This document shows positions 23,835 through 35,762 of a DNA stretch of 60,000 nt, piece by piece. The notes under the pieces are model-generated. The model had not been told where the DNA came from and did no database searches. It was given only the letters and a program-made list of their open reading frames with translations. Made by a program: the position numbers and the translations under genes. The stretch lies in contig NC_088296.1 of the NCBI RefSeq assembly GCF_032854445.1, positions 27,112,667-27,172,666 on the forward strand, in the 5' to 3' direction. The stretch comes from Liolophura sinensis. Taxonomy: Eukaryota > Mollusca > Polyplacophora > Chitonida > Chitonidae. How positions within the stretch are numbered: the stretch's first letter is position 1; every line of letters begins with the position of its first letter.

Positions 23835-26000
23835 ATCAGTATCACACTGTATCCCTGTGTCAGCATCATACTATAGAAATGCACTTACATGTGTACTTGG
23901 CTCTCATATGTGACTACAGAATGATTGTTATTCCTTGTAAAGAGGGGAGATGGTATATTGGTATGGTAGGAGTTTGTGAACTCGTGAACTCGTGAACCCA
24001 GGCAAGCATTAGACGTGTGTTACCAGTTAACATAGGTTACATTTGACGCTTACTCTAAAAGCTTCCACGTGCTTTCAGCAGGCCAGCTACCACCTTGACC
24101 TCTGTGTACAGTGCTGGGTACAATGACGTGGTACAGTAGTGAATGTTACACTTGGACATGTATGCTGCGTCACACCAAGGGAATATAGCAGTAAGCTAAC
24201 CCCCGGGTCCTCCTTTTTTAAATCAGCACACGGATAGGCCTCCAGTGCGTGACAAAATGTTCAGTTTTATTTTGGCTGAAGACCTTCTCCTGTTCCCAAC
24301 ACATTAATTAGGGTGAAAATTTACGGTTGAAAACGTAAGCATTAAAAACATTATGAAGGGTAGAGATATCAGAAATTACCATTCGTTTTGCAATTACCAT
24401 TCGGTTTGCAATAGTTCGTTCACGCAGCTTACTACTACAATTTGCACACAAACAATGAATATTTATACGGCCGAAAATGTATCCATATACCCGCGGTGTA
24501 TGACTATGGAAAATATATGAACATATGTCTTACTGACCTTTATCCAACCTAATAATCGGAAACATCATAAAACACTAATAGTTCAATTTGTTGGCAACGT
24601 CGACGTACATTAAAATGAAACGATAATAAGTGTCGTTGTTGTAGAGCTCAGTGAGTAAAGCTATATAGACAATTTACGTTAAGGAAATGAATGTCGTGTT
24701 AGAATATATATCTGTTTTAAAACACCAATTGCTTATACAATATGATGCCGCATCCTAATAGAAAATTACAGGAAATGAGATGAATTGTTTGTGGTGAGAA
24801 TGACTCGTATCGAGCGGCTAGCGAACAAAACCTACCTCCATACACAGAAGAGTTCCAAAACTAAACAATATTAGCTTATCGTCACGATGTAGCAGTTCAA
24901 CTTGTGTTCATTCTTGTAACTACAGCGACTCATCGTGCAGTTGTGACACTGGTCAGGTGACATGGTATAACATCCTGAAACCTTGGTTAGACTCTGCCAA
25001 GTTGCAATGACCTCGGCCTGCGGCTTCCGTCATATTCACCTGGTGGTATCTGACGTACATCAGATAGTGGGTCAGGCAAGGGCTGCCCCCATGTTGGAAG
25101 ACATGTCACTTGACGGCTTTGAATAAAGCCAGTTGAGAAGGAAAGTAAACGACATTGTTTTTTGTCAGTGTCTCAAAAATCAGGGAGAGTTATTCGTTGT
25201 GAATGGTATAATGACAATGGATAACCTCTGAGCAAGAGCATTGAATAAAGATATTTTCTGCCTTTTGTCTTCACTTGGAAGTTTTCATCTGCTGGTACCA
25301 CTACTCATTAGGGCTGCCCACGATATATACGGCTCAATTCTCACCAACGAAGTCCCTCATTTAGATGGCCCATGAACTAAACAATATGTATTCCAAATTT
25401 CATAAATATGTGCAATTCCTTTCGTATAAAACACGGAGCATTTGTTTGACTGAGGAGGCATTTCGTACCACCTATATAATGCCTTCATTTCCCGAATAAC
25501 CTATAATGTTGCATTATGCAGAAGGGATATATTGGGTTATGCCCATGTCAAATATCAGTAAAATACAATAAATATTTCTTAGGATTTAAAGCCCTTTCTA
25601 ATGGATTATATTGAGCAGTATGCATTGTGCATGCAAATCGAACAATTTCTCGTCTGATTTCTATTGGCATCCATTCTCATTTGTCAGTAACAGGAGAATT
25701 CACGGACAACCAACCATGTCTATTTCCAAACCAATACATCACTTTGTTAAATATTAATTTTAGAGAAATATATGCCTCCACATACCCACAGGTGCAAACC
25801 AGGGGGAGATAATCCAGTCAGTCACTTGATTTTATGCCATGTGATAGGTGTTAAGAAAAGTAAAAGGCATGCTCTTAGTGTTTTTCATTTCAGTTAGTAC
25901 TGTAATTAATTTCAAACCCACTTATTTTCCGAATGTTTATTTGTGCAAAGGGTCCTAAAGGAGAAACACATATGTGAACTTCACCATCATCAATATAGGT
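23835..26000. other. Duplicated intergenic block, no gene recognised
   Basis: Closely matched at 30303-32440. No conserved frame, splice structure or known element was recognised; sequence is AT-rich and unique apart from the duplication. Confidence 0.6.
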
Positions 26001-26240
26001 TAGTTCAACGTAGGATTTATTGTTTATTTGATTGGCATTGTACGCCGTAGTCAAGAATATTTCATTTATACGACGGCCAGCATTATGGTGGGAAGGAAAC
26101 TGGGTAGAGCCCGGGAGAAACCCACCACTATATGCAAATTGCTGCAACACCTTCCCACGTACGGCCGGGGAGAAGGCTAGCATGAGCTGGACTTGAACTC
26201 TAAGCGACAGCATTAATGAGAGGCCCAACGTAGGATAACT
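26000..26240 (-). mobile_element. SINE, reverse orientation (unit 1)
   Basis: On the minus strand it has a B-box-like GTTCAAGTCC, then AGCTCATGCTAGCCTTCTCC, CCCGGGCTCTACCCAGTTTC, CCACCATAATGCTGGCCGTC and a tail TTCTTGACTACGGCGTAC. This is a tRNA-related head, central part and tail in that order. Confidence 0.75.
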
Positions 26241-26403
26241 AATGTAATATGCTGTCATTTTCTCCCAAATTACACAATGAAAGTGAGAATCTTGGTACCA
26301 GTAACCATAAAATAAGCAACAAAAGAGATGACACCAATTGGCGTTCGTCACAACATATGGGAACACGGTCGTGCGGCACTTCTTCACGTTTGTTTTTGAT
26401 TTT

Positions 26404-26432
26404 GGGACGGGGTGGGGGGGGGGGGGTAGGGG
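26404..26432 (+). other. G-rich tract (unit 1)
   Basis: GGGACGGGGTGG followed by a run of about 11 G and TAGGGG. The unit 2 copy at 32860-32886 differs in length. Confidence 0.6.
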
Positions 26433-26766
26433 TATAGAGAGTATATAAAACATTAAAAATTTCCCAACAAAAAAAAAATTGCTGTTAAATGAAGGCCACA
26501 TCATCTTTCTTGTTGTTATTGGATAGCCTGTGATTTACATGAAGGCTAGAAAACGTCTCCTGTCGGATGTGTTGCTCCATGTATGTCCCTTCACGATTGC
26601 TTGGCGGCCAATGTTTTAGATAATTTTGTATGGATCAGTATCACTTTGCGCTGTTCATAATTGCGAACTTAATCTTTTTCCTTTATTTTTTATCTTGGTT
26701 TTCTTCTTTTGTTGTTGTTTAATTTTTTTTCCGTTTTTTTTTCTCATTTTTTATGGACACAGAGTC

Positions 26767-27462
26767 ATGACGAACATTGAAATTCGCAAACTTCAACAGA
26801 GTGACGGAGAAAGAGTTTGCAAGGTTTTCTGTGAGAACTTCATTAGGCTGGAACCTTTAAGCCGAGCTCTGAATCTGGATCCCAGCTTGGACGGAAAATT
26901 GTGGTTCAACAAAGCCTTCCCTTCCCTGGTCAGCGATGACGTATCCATGGTAGCCGTTGACACAGAAACAGGGGAGGTAATCGGGTTCGGATTTGCGGTC
27001 GTCGTCTGCAAAGACGATCCACCGGCCTTGTCCTTTTCCGAAGACGACCCAAAAACCAGAAAACTGGCATTGGTTTACCAGGGTCTGACGAGCGTATATG
27101 CTGGTGAAAATTTGTTTGAGAAATACGGTGTAGATAGATTCGTCAATATTGCTGCGCTTGGCACGGCTGAGAAATACCAGAGACAGGGGATTGGGGCCAT
27201 GATAGTAGCAGAAACGCTTTGCCTGATCCGAGAAAAAAACATCCGACTGGTGACTACAGAATCTACGAGTCATTTGTCAGGGCGGATTTTTGAGAGGTTT
27301 GGATTCAAGAAAGGCAACCAGAATAACTTACGACTCCATGGTTCTTGGCGGAGAAGGTTTGGTTATGACGAAGGAACTTCAATACCACAGAGGAGTTGTT
27401 CAGTATATAAAGACTCTGTAAAAAGATCCATAATCAGTGGATGCTTCAGTCTTCCGGAATAA
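26767..27462 (+). pseudogene. GNAT N-acetyltransferase, copy A, frameshifted C-terminus
   Basis: An enzyme of the GNAT family resembling invertebrate arylalkylamine/dopamine N-acetyltransferases, which move acetyl from acetyl-CoA to amines. ATG follows an acceptor-like ATGGACACAG|AGTC, so a 5'UTR intron is likely and the coding part is a single exon. The acetyl-CoA loop is EKYQRQGIGAMIVAE (about residue 138 on), then ESTSHLSGRIFERFGFKKGN. At 27328-27329 one extra T (AATAACTTACGAC against AGTAACTACGAC in copy B) shifts the frame. The conserved YDSMVLGGEGLVMTKELEYH ending is replaced by an unrelated tail of about 44 aa (231 aa in total against 217). It may be inactive, or the T may be a sequencing error. 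Confidence 0.8.
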
Positions 27463-27499
27463 GCTGTTTGACACAAGAATACAAAACAATTCCAAAAGT

Positions 27500-27700
27500 A
27501 CACTGTCTTTTGTCGGTTTGATGTCCTCGGCATGACGTTTCGTTTAGGCCAAGATTGTAAATATTTCACCATATACTTGATGTCCTCAGCATGTCGTTTC
27601 GTTTAGGTCAAGGCTGTATATATTTAGACTTCATGCTTGATGTATTCGGCATGGCCTTTTAGTTTAGAGCAAGATTTTGAACATGTCGGCATTGTCGGCA
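27500..27700 (+). repeat. 60-bp imperfect triplicate after GNAT copy A
   Basis: GATGTCCTCGGCATGACGTT, GATGTCCTCAGCATGTCGTT and GATGTATTCGGCATGGCCTT start about 60 bp apart. Copy B has the same (33977-34140), and copy C has a weaker version, so it is an old part of the 3' region. Confidence 0.7.
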
Positions 27701-27721
27701 GCTTATGTGTTAAAGAGCTGT

Positions 27722-27795
27722 AAAGTTACTGGCAGACATTCCCACTCACGACCGGTAAGGAGGCCAGCATGAGCTCGAGTTGAAGTCACAGTTAT
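27722..27795 (-). mobile_element. SINE internal fragment (duplicated at 34186-34260)
   Basis: The minus strand reads CTCGAGCTCATGCTGGCCTC and ACCGGTCGTGAGTGGGAATG, matching the middle of the 26.0-kb SINE. Head and tail are missing. Confidence 0.55.
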
Positions 27796-27989
27796 AACAG
27801 TAGAACATCAGTATTGTTTGTCATCGTAGCCGGTGTTTCACTGAGGCACTGCGGCATGGATGAATTGTCCAGGCCACTTTGAGACGTGTGTCTTTAATTC
27901 AGGCATTTAGCAAGGTCAAGTATCGCTGAGCTGGAATACCGTCACACAGTTGTGAGACTGGAAGGTCAACGGTGCTCAGCAGGAGCAGG

Positions 27990-29636
27990 CTTAGCTGAAT
28001 GTGTTATGCCCGTATTACTGGAACTGGTTTGGGTGTCATGTCAGTACCACTGTAACTTGTTGGCGTGTCGTGTCCGTTATACTGTAACTTTTCGGGTGTC
28101 ATGTCCATAATGTTGTGACTGGTTGGTTTATCGTGTCTGCAATACTCTAACTGGTTGGTGAGTCTTGTCCGTAATAGTGGAACTGGTTAGTTTGTGAGGA
28201 TCGTGATACTGTAGCTGGTTGATGTGTAATATCCGTAACATTGTAACTGATTGGTGTGTCATGTTGGTAACATTATATCTTGTTTGTTCTTTCCTGTCCG
28301 TAATAGTGTAACTGGTTGGTTTGTCCTGTCCGTAACAGTGTAACTGGTTGGTTTGTCCTGTCCGTAACAGTGTAACTGGTTGGTTTGTCCTGTCCGTAAT
28401 AGTGTAACTGGTTGGTTTGTCCTGTCCGTAACAGTGTAACTGGTTGGTTTGTCCTGTCCGTAATAGTGTAACTGGTTGGTTTGTCCTGTCCGTAACAGTG
28501 TAACTGGTTGGTTTGTCCTGTCCGTAATAGTGGAACTGGTTGGTTTGTCCTCTCCGTAATAGTGTAACTGGTTGGTTTGTCCTGTCCGTAACAGTGTAAC
28601 TGGTTGGTTTGTCCTGTCCGTAATAGTGTAACTGGTTGGTTTGTCCTGTCCGTAATAGTGTAACTGGTTGGTTTGTCCTGTCCGTAATAGTGTAGCTGGT
28701 TGGTTTGTCCTGTCCGTGATAGTGGAACTGGTTGGTTCGTCCTGTCCGTAATAGTGTAACTGGTTGGTTTGTCCTGTCCGTAACAGTGTAACTGGTTGGT
28801 TTGTCCTGTCCGTAATAGTGTAACTGGTTGGTATGTCCTGTCCGTGATAGTGGAACTGGTTGGTTTGTCAGGATCATAATACTGTAACTGATCGGTGTGT
28901 CATGTCGGTAATACTGTAACTGACTTGAGTTCCCTGCCTGGACTACTGGAAATGGTTGTCGTGACATGTCCGTTCTGTTGGAATTGGTTGGGTGTTATAT
29001 CAGTAATGCTGAAACTGGTTTGGGAGTGATGTCTGTTTTATTGTACCAGTTTTAGGAGTTGTGTTCGCATTACTGTAGCGGGTTAGAGTGTTAAGCTCGT
29101 AATTGTGGACCTGGTTGGTGGGTCATGTTCGTAATACTGTAACTGACTTGAGTTCCATGCCTGGACTACTAAACCTGGTTGTCCGTACTATTGGAATTGG
29201 TTGGGTGTTATATCAGTAATTCTGAAACTGGCCTGTAATTCTGTGACTGGTTTAGGTGTCATGTCTGTAATATTGGAACTGGTTTGTGTGTCATGGCCGT
29301 GATGTTGTGATTGGTTTAGATGTCCTGTCTGTAATATTGGAACTGGGCTGGGTGAATTGTCTGTGATTTTTGTATTGGCTGGAATATCATGCCCTTAATA
29401 TTGTATCTGGTTTGTGTGTCATGCTCGTAATGATGTAACTGGTTTGAGTGTCATGTCCGTAATACTGGAACTGGTTGGGGTCTCATGTCCGCAATAGTAT
29501 AGCTGGTTGAGGTGTCATGTCCGTAATACTGGAATTAGTTGGAGTGTCATTTCCGTAATACTGGAGCTGGTTGTGGTATCATGTCTGTAATATTGGAACT
29601 GGTTGTGTCCTGTCCGTAATTTTCCCCGGGGTTTGT
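27990..29636. repeat. 32-bp minisatellite with homogeneous core, unit 1
   Basis: The whole stretch is built of degenerate units like GTCATGTCCGTAATACTGGA plus ACTGGTTGGGT. From about 28290 to 28860 it becomes a homogeneous 32-bp array (TGTAACTGGTTGGTTTGTCC, TGTCCGTAACAG; about 17 copies). The minus strand has an open frame of 279 codons here only because 32 bp read in three phases gives a 32-aa repeat without stops. Confidence 0.9.
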
Positions 29637-29725
29637 CCGGTTTCCTCTCACCGTAATACTGTGGGTGAAATATCCTTGAGTACGGTATAAAAACAAATAA
29701 AACAAAAAAAATAAATGATATTATA
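29637..29725 (+). mobile_element. SINE 3' tail at the end of the 32-bp array (unit 1)
   Basis: GTCCGGTTTCCTCTCACCGT, AATACTGTGGGTGAAATATC and CTTGAGTACGGTATAAAAAC match the SINE tail at 42965-43055. The array runs straight into it. Confidence 0.65.
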
Positions 29726-30111
29726 ACGAGGCAGCGCTGAAGTATGACTGTTTACTGTAACCATTTAAGCTAGCCAAACGTCATTGGTTCCTTTAACGAC
29801 CTTTACCACCTCTCCTGCATGGGTATTTCATCGCCGGATAGAACCCCAGCCAATGACATGCGCGTTGGAGAGACAAACTGAGGAAAACCTGTTGGGTTCT
29901 AGCACAGTCGTGACATAGCGCGAAGCTGCCTTAGCGGGAGTGCCTGTTTGTAGAAGCACTATAACAGCGACTTGTACACGCACATAAGTGTAGTACTGTA
30001 TAGTTCCTTTCTTTAAACTATAAGTACGGCGCACACAAGGACGGCGAAGAACCTTGCTGAGAGCAGATGTAAGTATATCATCCGTTAGACCAACCCAGGC
30101 GGGTGTGTGTA
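29726..30111. other. End of duplication unit 1, no gene seen
   Basis: A 96-codon minus-strand frame (29828-30118) crosses the duplication junction and is not kept in unit 2, so it is not taken as a gene. Confidence 0.6.
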
Positions 30112-30186
30112 TCTCCAAAATAGAACCTGCCGAATTTTTTTTACAAAAAATCCGTATAAATCCGTAATTAAAACTTAAATTAAATT

Positions 30187-30205
30187 ATGTAAATATATGC
30201 TATAA

Positions 30206-30273
<68 letters not shown>

Positions 30274-30302
30274 CTTATACCTTATATAGCATATATTTAC
30301 AT
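30187..30302. repeat. AT-rich palindrome, duplicate copy
   Basis: Left arm 30187-30208, right arm 30279-30302, the latter with an extra TA. The central (AT)n is longer than in unit 1. Confidence 0.9.
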
Positions 30303-32449
30303 ATCAGTATCACACTGATCCCTGTGTCAGCATCATACTATAGAAATGCACTTACATGTGTACTTGGCTCTCATATGTGACTACAGAATGATTGTTTTTC
30401 CTTGTATAGAGGGGAGATGGTATGGTAGGAGTTTGTGAACTCTTGAACTCAGGCAAGCATTAGACATGTGTTACCAGTTAACATAGGTTACATTTGACAC
30501 TTACTCTAAAAGCTTCAACGTGCTTTCAGCAGGCCAGCTACCACTTGACCTCTATGTACAGTGTATACTGCCGGGTACAATGACGTAGTACAGTAGTGAA
30601 TGTTACACTTGGACATGTATGCTGCGTGACACCAAGGGAATATAGCAGTAAGCTAACCCCGGGTCCTCCTTTTAAATCAGCACACGGATAGGCCTCCAGT
30701 GGGTGACAACATGTTCAGTTTTATTTTGGCTGAAGACCTTCTACTGTTCCCAACACATTAATTAGGGTGAAAATTTACGGTTGAAAACGTAAGCATTAAA
30801 AACATTATGAAGGGTAGAGATATCAGAAATTACATGTACCATTCGGTTTGCAATAGTTCGTTCACGCAGCTTACTAGGCCTTCTACAATTTGCACCACAA
30901 ACAATGAATATTTATACGGCCGAAAATGTATCCACATACCCGCGGTGTATGACTATGGAAATTATATGAACATATGTCTTACTGACCTTTATCAAACCTA
31001 ATAATCGGAAACATCATAAAACACTAACAGTCCAATTTGCTAGCAACATTGACGTACATTAAAATGAACGATAAATAAGTGTCGTTGTTGTAGAGCTCAG
31101 TGAGTAAAGCTATATAGACAATTTACGTTAAAGGAAATGAATGTCGTGTTAGAATATACATCTGCTTTAAAACACCAATTGCTATACAATATGATGCCGC
31201 ATCCTAATAGAAAATTACAGGAAATGAGATGAATTGTTTGCGGTGAGAATCACTCGTATCGAGCGGCTAGCGAACAAAACCTACTTCCATACACAGAAGA
31301 GTTCCAAAACTAAACAATATTAGCTTATCGTCACGATGTAGCAGTTCAACTTGTGTTCATTCTTGTAACTACAGCGACTCATCGTGCAGTTGTGACACTG
31401 GTCAGGTGACATGGTATAACATCCTGAAACCTTGGTTAGACTCTGCCAAGTTGCAATGACCTCGGCCTGCGGCTTCCGTCATATTCACCTGGTGCTATCT
31501 GACGTACATCAGATAGTGGGTCAGGCAAGGGCTGCCGCCATGTTGGAACACATGTCACTTGACGGCTTTGAATAAAACCAGTTGAGAAGGAAAGTAAACG
31601 ACATTGTTTTTTGTCAGTGTCTCAAAAACCAGGGAGTGTTATTCGTTGTGAATGGTAAAATGACAATGGATGACCTCTGAGCAGTCAGGAACAGTGCATT
31701 GAATAAAGATATTTTCTGCCTTTTGTCTTCACTTGGAAGTTTTCATCTGCTGGTACCACTACTCATCAGGGCTGCCCACGATATATACGGCTCAATTCTC
31801 ACCAACGAAGTCCCTCATTTAGATGGCCCATGAACTAAACAATATGTATTCCAAATTTCATAAATATGTGCAATTCCTTTCGTATAAAACACGGAGCATT
31901 TGTTTGACTGAGGACGCATTTCGTACCACCTATATAATGCCTTCATTTCCCGAATAACCTATAATGTTGCATTATGCAGAAGATATATTGGGTTATGCCC
32001 ATGTCAAATATCAGTAAAATACAATAAATATTTCTTAGGATTTAAAGCCCTTTCTAATGGATTATATTGAGCAGTATGCATTGTGCATGCAAATCGAACA
32101 ATTTCTCATCTGATTTCTATTGGCATCCATTCTCATTTGTCAGTAACAGAGAATTCACGGACAACCAACCATGTCTATTTCCAAACCAATACACCACTTT
32201 GTTAAATATTAATTTTAGAGAAATATATGCCTCCACATACCCACAGGTGCAAACCAGGGGGAGATAATCCAGTCAGTCACTTGATTTTATGCCATGTGAT
32301 AGGTGTTAAGAAAAGTAAAAGGCATGCTCTTAGTGTTTTTCATTTCAATTAGTACTGTAATTAATTTCAAACCCACTTATTTTCCGAATGTTTATTTGTG
32401 CAAAGGGTCCTAAAGGAGAAACACATATGTGAACTTCACCATCATCAAT

Positions 32450-32700
32450 ATAGGTTAGTTCAACGTAGGATTTATTGTTTATTTGATTGGCATTGTACGC
32501 CGTAGTCAAGAATATTTCATTTATACGACGGCCAGCATTATGGTGGGAAGGAAACTGGGTAGAGCCCGGGAGAAACCCACCACTATATGCAAATTGCTGC
32601 AACACCTTCCCACGTACGGCCGGGGAGAAGGCTAGCATGAGCTGGACTTGAACTCTAAGCGACAGCATTAATGAGAGGCCCAACGTAGGATAACTAATGT
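32450..32700 (-). mobile_element. SINE, reverse orientation (unit 2 copy)
   Basis: The duplicate of the SINE at 26000-26240, carried along by the segmental duplication. Confidence 0.75.
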
Positions 32701-33224
32701 AATATGCTGTCATTTTCTCCCAAATTACACAATGAAAGTGAGAATCTTGGTACCAGTAACCATAAAATAAGCAACAAAAGAGATGACACCAATTGGCGTT
32801 CGTCACAACATATGGGAACACGGTCGTGCGGCACTTCTTCACGTTTGTTTTTGATTTTGGGACGGGGGGGGGGGGTGGGTTAGGGGTAAAGAGAGTATAT
32901 AAAACATTAAAAATTTCCCAACAAAAAAACAATTGCTGTTAAATGAAGACCACATCATCTTCCTTGTTGTTATTGGATAGCCTGTGATTTACATGAAGGC
33001 TAGAAAACGTCTCCTGTCGGATGTGTTTGCTCCATGTATGTCCTTCACGATTGCTTGGCGGCCAATGATAAATTTAGATAATTTTGTATGGATCAGTATC
33101 ACTTTGCGCTGTTCATAATTGCGAACTTAATCTTTTTCCTTTATTTTTTATCTTGGTTTTCTTCTTTTGTTGTTGTTTAATTTTTTCCGGTTTTTTTTTT
33201 CTCATTTTATATGGACACAGAGTC

Positions 33225-33878
33225 ATGACGAACATTGAAATTCGCAAACTTCAACAGAGTGACGGAGAAAGAGTTTGCAAGGTTTTCTGCGAGAACTTCA
33301 TTAGGCTGGAACCTTTATGCCAAGCTCTGAATCTGGATCCCAGCTTGGACGGAAAATTGTGGTTCAACAAAGCCTTCCCTTCCCTGGTCAGCGATGAAGT
33401 ATCCATGGTAGCCGTTGACACAGAAACAGGGGAGGTAATCGGGTTCGGATTTGCGGTCGTCGTCTGCAAAGACGATCCACCGGCCTTGTCCTTTTCAGAA
33501 GACGACCCAAAAACCAGAAAACTGGCATTGGTTTACCAGGGTCTGACGAGCGTATATGCTGGTGAAAATTTGTTTGAGAAATACGGTGTAGATAGATTCG
33601 TCAATATTGCTGCGCTTGGCACGGCTGAGAAATACCAGAGACAGGGGATTGGGGCCATGATAGTAGCAGAAACGCTTTGCCTGATCCGAGAAAAAAACAT
33701 CCGACTGGTGACTACAGAATCTACGGGTCTTTTGTCAGGGCGGATTTTTGAGAGGTTTGGATTCAAGAAAGGCAACCAGAGTAACTACGACTCCATGGTT
33801 CTTGGCGGAGAAGGTTTGGTTATGACGAAGGAACTTGAATACCACAAAGGAGTTGTTCAGTATATAAAGACTCTGTAA
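33225..33878 (+). CDS. GNAT N-acetyltransferase, copy B (intact, 217 aa)
   Basis: The intact copy of the duplicated acetyltransferase; likely role is acetyl-CoA-dependent N-acetylation of small amines, by family resemblance to invertebrate arylalkylamine NATs. ATG at 33225 follows a pyrimidine-rich tract and ATGGACACAG|AGTC, an acceptor implying an upstream non-coding exon; the coding region has no intron. Visible parts: MTNIEIRKLQQSDGERVCKV (first strand and helix), SMVAVDTETGEVIGFGFAVV (beta hairpin), NIAALGTAEKYQRQGIGAMI (acetyl-CoA P-loop with Q/RxxGxG-type motif), GRIFERFGFKKGN and a C-terminal strand YDSMVLGGEGLVMTKELEYH. It is nearly identical to copy A before the frameshift and clearly diverged from copy C. 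The substrate cannot be told from sequence. Confidence 0.85.
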   Translation: MTNIEIRKLQQSDGERVCKVFCENFIRLEPLCQALNLDPSLDGKLWFNKAFPSLVSDEVSMVAVDTETGEVIGFGFAVVVCKDDPPALSFSEDDPKTRKLALVYQGLTSVYAGENLFEKYGVDRFVNIAALGTAEKYQRQGIGAMIVAETLCLIREKNIRLVTTESTGLLSGRIFERFGFKKGNQSNYDSMVLGGEGLVMTKELEYHKGVVQYIKTL

Positions 33879-34469
33879 AAAGATCCATAATCGGTGGATG
33901 CTTCAGTCTTCCGGAATAAGCTGTTTGACACAAGAATACAAAACAATTCCAAAAGTACACTGTCTTTTGTCGGTTTGATGTCCTCGGCATGATGTTTCGT
34001 TTAGGCCAAGATTGTAAATATTTCACCATATACCTGATGTCCTCAGCATGTCGTTTCGTTTAGGTCAAGGCTGTATAGATTTAGACTTCATGCTTGATGT
34101 ATTCGGCATGGCCTTTTAGTTTAGAGCAAGATTTTGAACATGTCGGCATTGTCGGCAGCTTATGTGTTAAAGAGCTGTAAAGTTACTGGCAGACATTCCC
34201 ACTCACGACCGGTAAGGAGGCCAGGATGAGCTCTAGTTGAAGTCACAGTTATAACAGTAGAACATCAGTATTGTTTGTCATCGTAGCCGGTGTTTCACTG
34301 AGGCACTGCGGCATGGATGAATTGTCCAGGCCACTTTGAGACGTGTGTCTTTAATTCAGGCATTTTAGCAAGGTCAAGTATCGCTGAGCTGGAATACCGT
34401 CACACAGTTGTGAGACTGGAAGGTCAACGGTGCTCAGCAGGAGCAGGCTTAGCTGAATGTGTTATGCCC

Positions 34470-35666
34470 GTATTACTGGAACTGGTTTGGGTGTCATGTC
34501 AGTACTACTGTAACTTGTTGGCGTGTCGTGTCCGTTATACTGTAACTTTTCGGGTGTCATGTCCATAATGTTGTGACTGGTTGGTTTATCGTGTCTGTAA
34601 TACTCTAACTGGTTGGTGAGTCTTGTCCGTAATAGTGGAACTGGTTAGTTTGTGAAGATCGTAATACTGTAGCTGGTTGATGTGTCATATCCGTAACATT
34701 GTAACTGATTGGTGTGTCATGTTGGTAACAGTATATCTTGTTTGTTCTTTCCTGTCCGCAACAGTGTAACTGGTTGGTTTGTCCTGTCCGTAATAGTGTA
34801 ACTGGTTGGTTTGTCCTGTCCGTGATAGTGGAACTAGTTGGTTTGTCAGGATCATAATACTGTAACTGATTGGTGTGTCATGTCGGTAATACTGTAACTG
34901 ACTTGAGTTCCCTGCCTGGACTACTGGACCTGGTTGTCGTGACATGTCCGTTCTATTGGAATTGGTTGGGTTTTATATCAGTAATGCTGAAACTGGTTTG
35001 GGAGTGATGTCTGTTTTATTGTACCAGTTTTAGGAGTTGTGTTCGCATTACTGTAGCGGGTTAGAGTGTCAAGCTCGTAATTGTGGACCTGGTTGGTGGG
35101 TCATGTTCGTAATACTGTAACTGACTTGAGTTCCATGCCTGGACTACTAAACCTGGTTGTCCGTACTATTGGAATTGGTTGGGTGTTATATCAGTAATTC
35201 TGAAACTGGCCTGTAATTCTGTGACTGGTTTAGGTGTCATGTCTGTAATATTGGAACTGGTTTGTGTGTCATGGCCGTTTTGTTGTGACTGGTTTAGATG
35301 TCCTGTCTGTAATATTGGAACAGGTTTGTGTGTCATGGCCGTGATGTTGTGACTGGTTTAGATGTCATGTCTGTAATATTGGAACTGGTCTGGGTGAATT
35401 GTCTGTGATTTTTGTATTGGCTGGAATATCATGCCCTTAATATTGTATCTGGTTTGTGTGTCATGCTCGTAATGATGTAACTGGTTTGAGTGTCATGTCC
35501 GTAATACTGGAACTGGTTGGGGTCTCATGTCCGCAATACTATAACTGGTTGAGGTGTCATGTCCGTAATACTGGAATTAGTTGGAGTGTCATTTCCGTAA
35601 TACTGGAGCTGGCTGTGGTGTCATGTCTGTAATATTGGAACTGGTTGTGTCCTGTCCGTAATTTTC
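34470..35666. repeat. 32-bp minisatellite, unit 2 (short core)
   Basis: The same degenerate array as 27990-29636, but the homogeneous core is only about three copies (34755-34840). It also has a local extra duplication around 35270-35390. Confidence 0.88.
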
Positions 35667-35762
35667 CCCGGGGTTTGTCCGGTTTCCTCTCACCGTAATA
35701 CTGTGGGTGAAATATCCTTGAGTACGGCATAAAAACAAATAAAACAAAAAAAATAAATGATA
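35667..35762 (+). mobile_element. SINE 3' tail at the end of the 32-bp array (unit 2)
   Basis: The duplicate of 29637-29725. Confidence 0.65.

Larger units (their letters stand above)
23639..30111. repeat. Tandem segmental duplication, unit 1 (about 6.47 kb)
   Basis: It begins TCTCCAAAATAGAACCTGCC at 23639; the same sequence recurs at 30112, immediately after the end of unit 1. The two units are collinear throughout (palindromic AT repeat, SINE, GNAT gene, 32-bp minisatellite, SINE tail) with scattered substitutions and small indels. Unit 1 has about 50 extra bases near 23666-23716 and a longer minisatellite. Confidence 0.95.

Noticed and set aside
25890-26504. 204-codon minus-strand frame, also in the second duplication unit (32345-32932)
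   Set aside because: Much of it is translated SINE (FLPGSTQFPSHHNAGR) and a poly-G/poly-C tract. Conservation is fully explained by the recent duplication.
28128-28967. 279-codon minus-strand open frame
   Set aside because: It lies wholly in the 32-bp minisatellite, reads the unit in three phases, and shrinks to 86 codons in the duplicated unit. It has no domain features.
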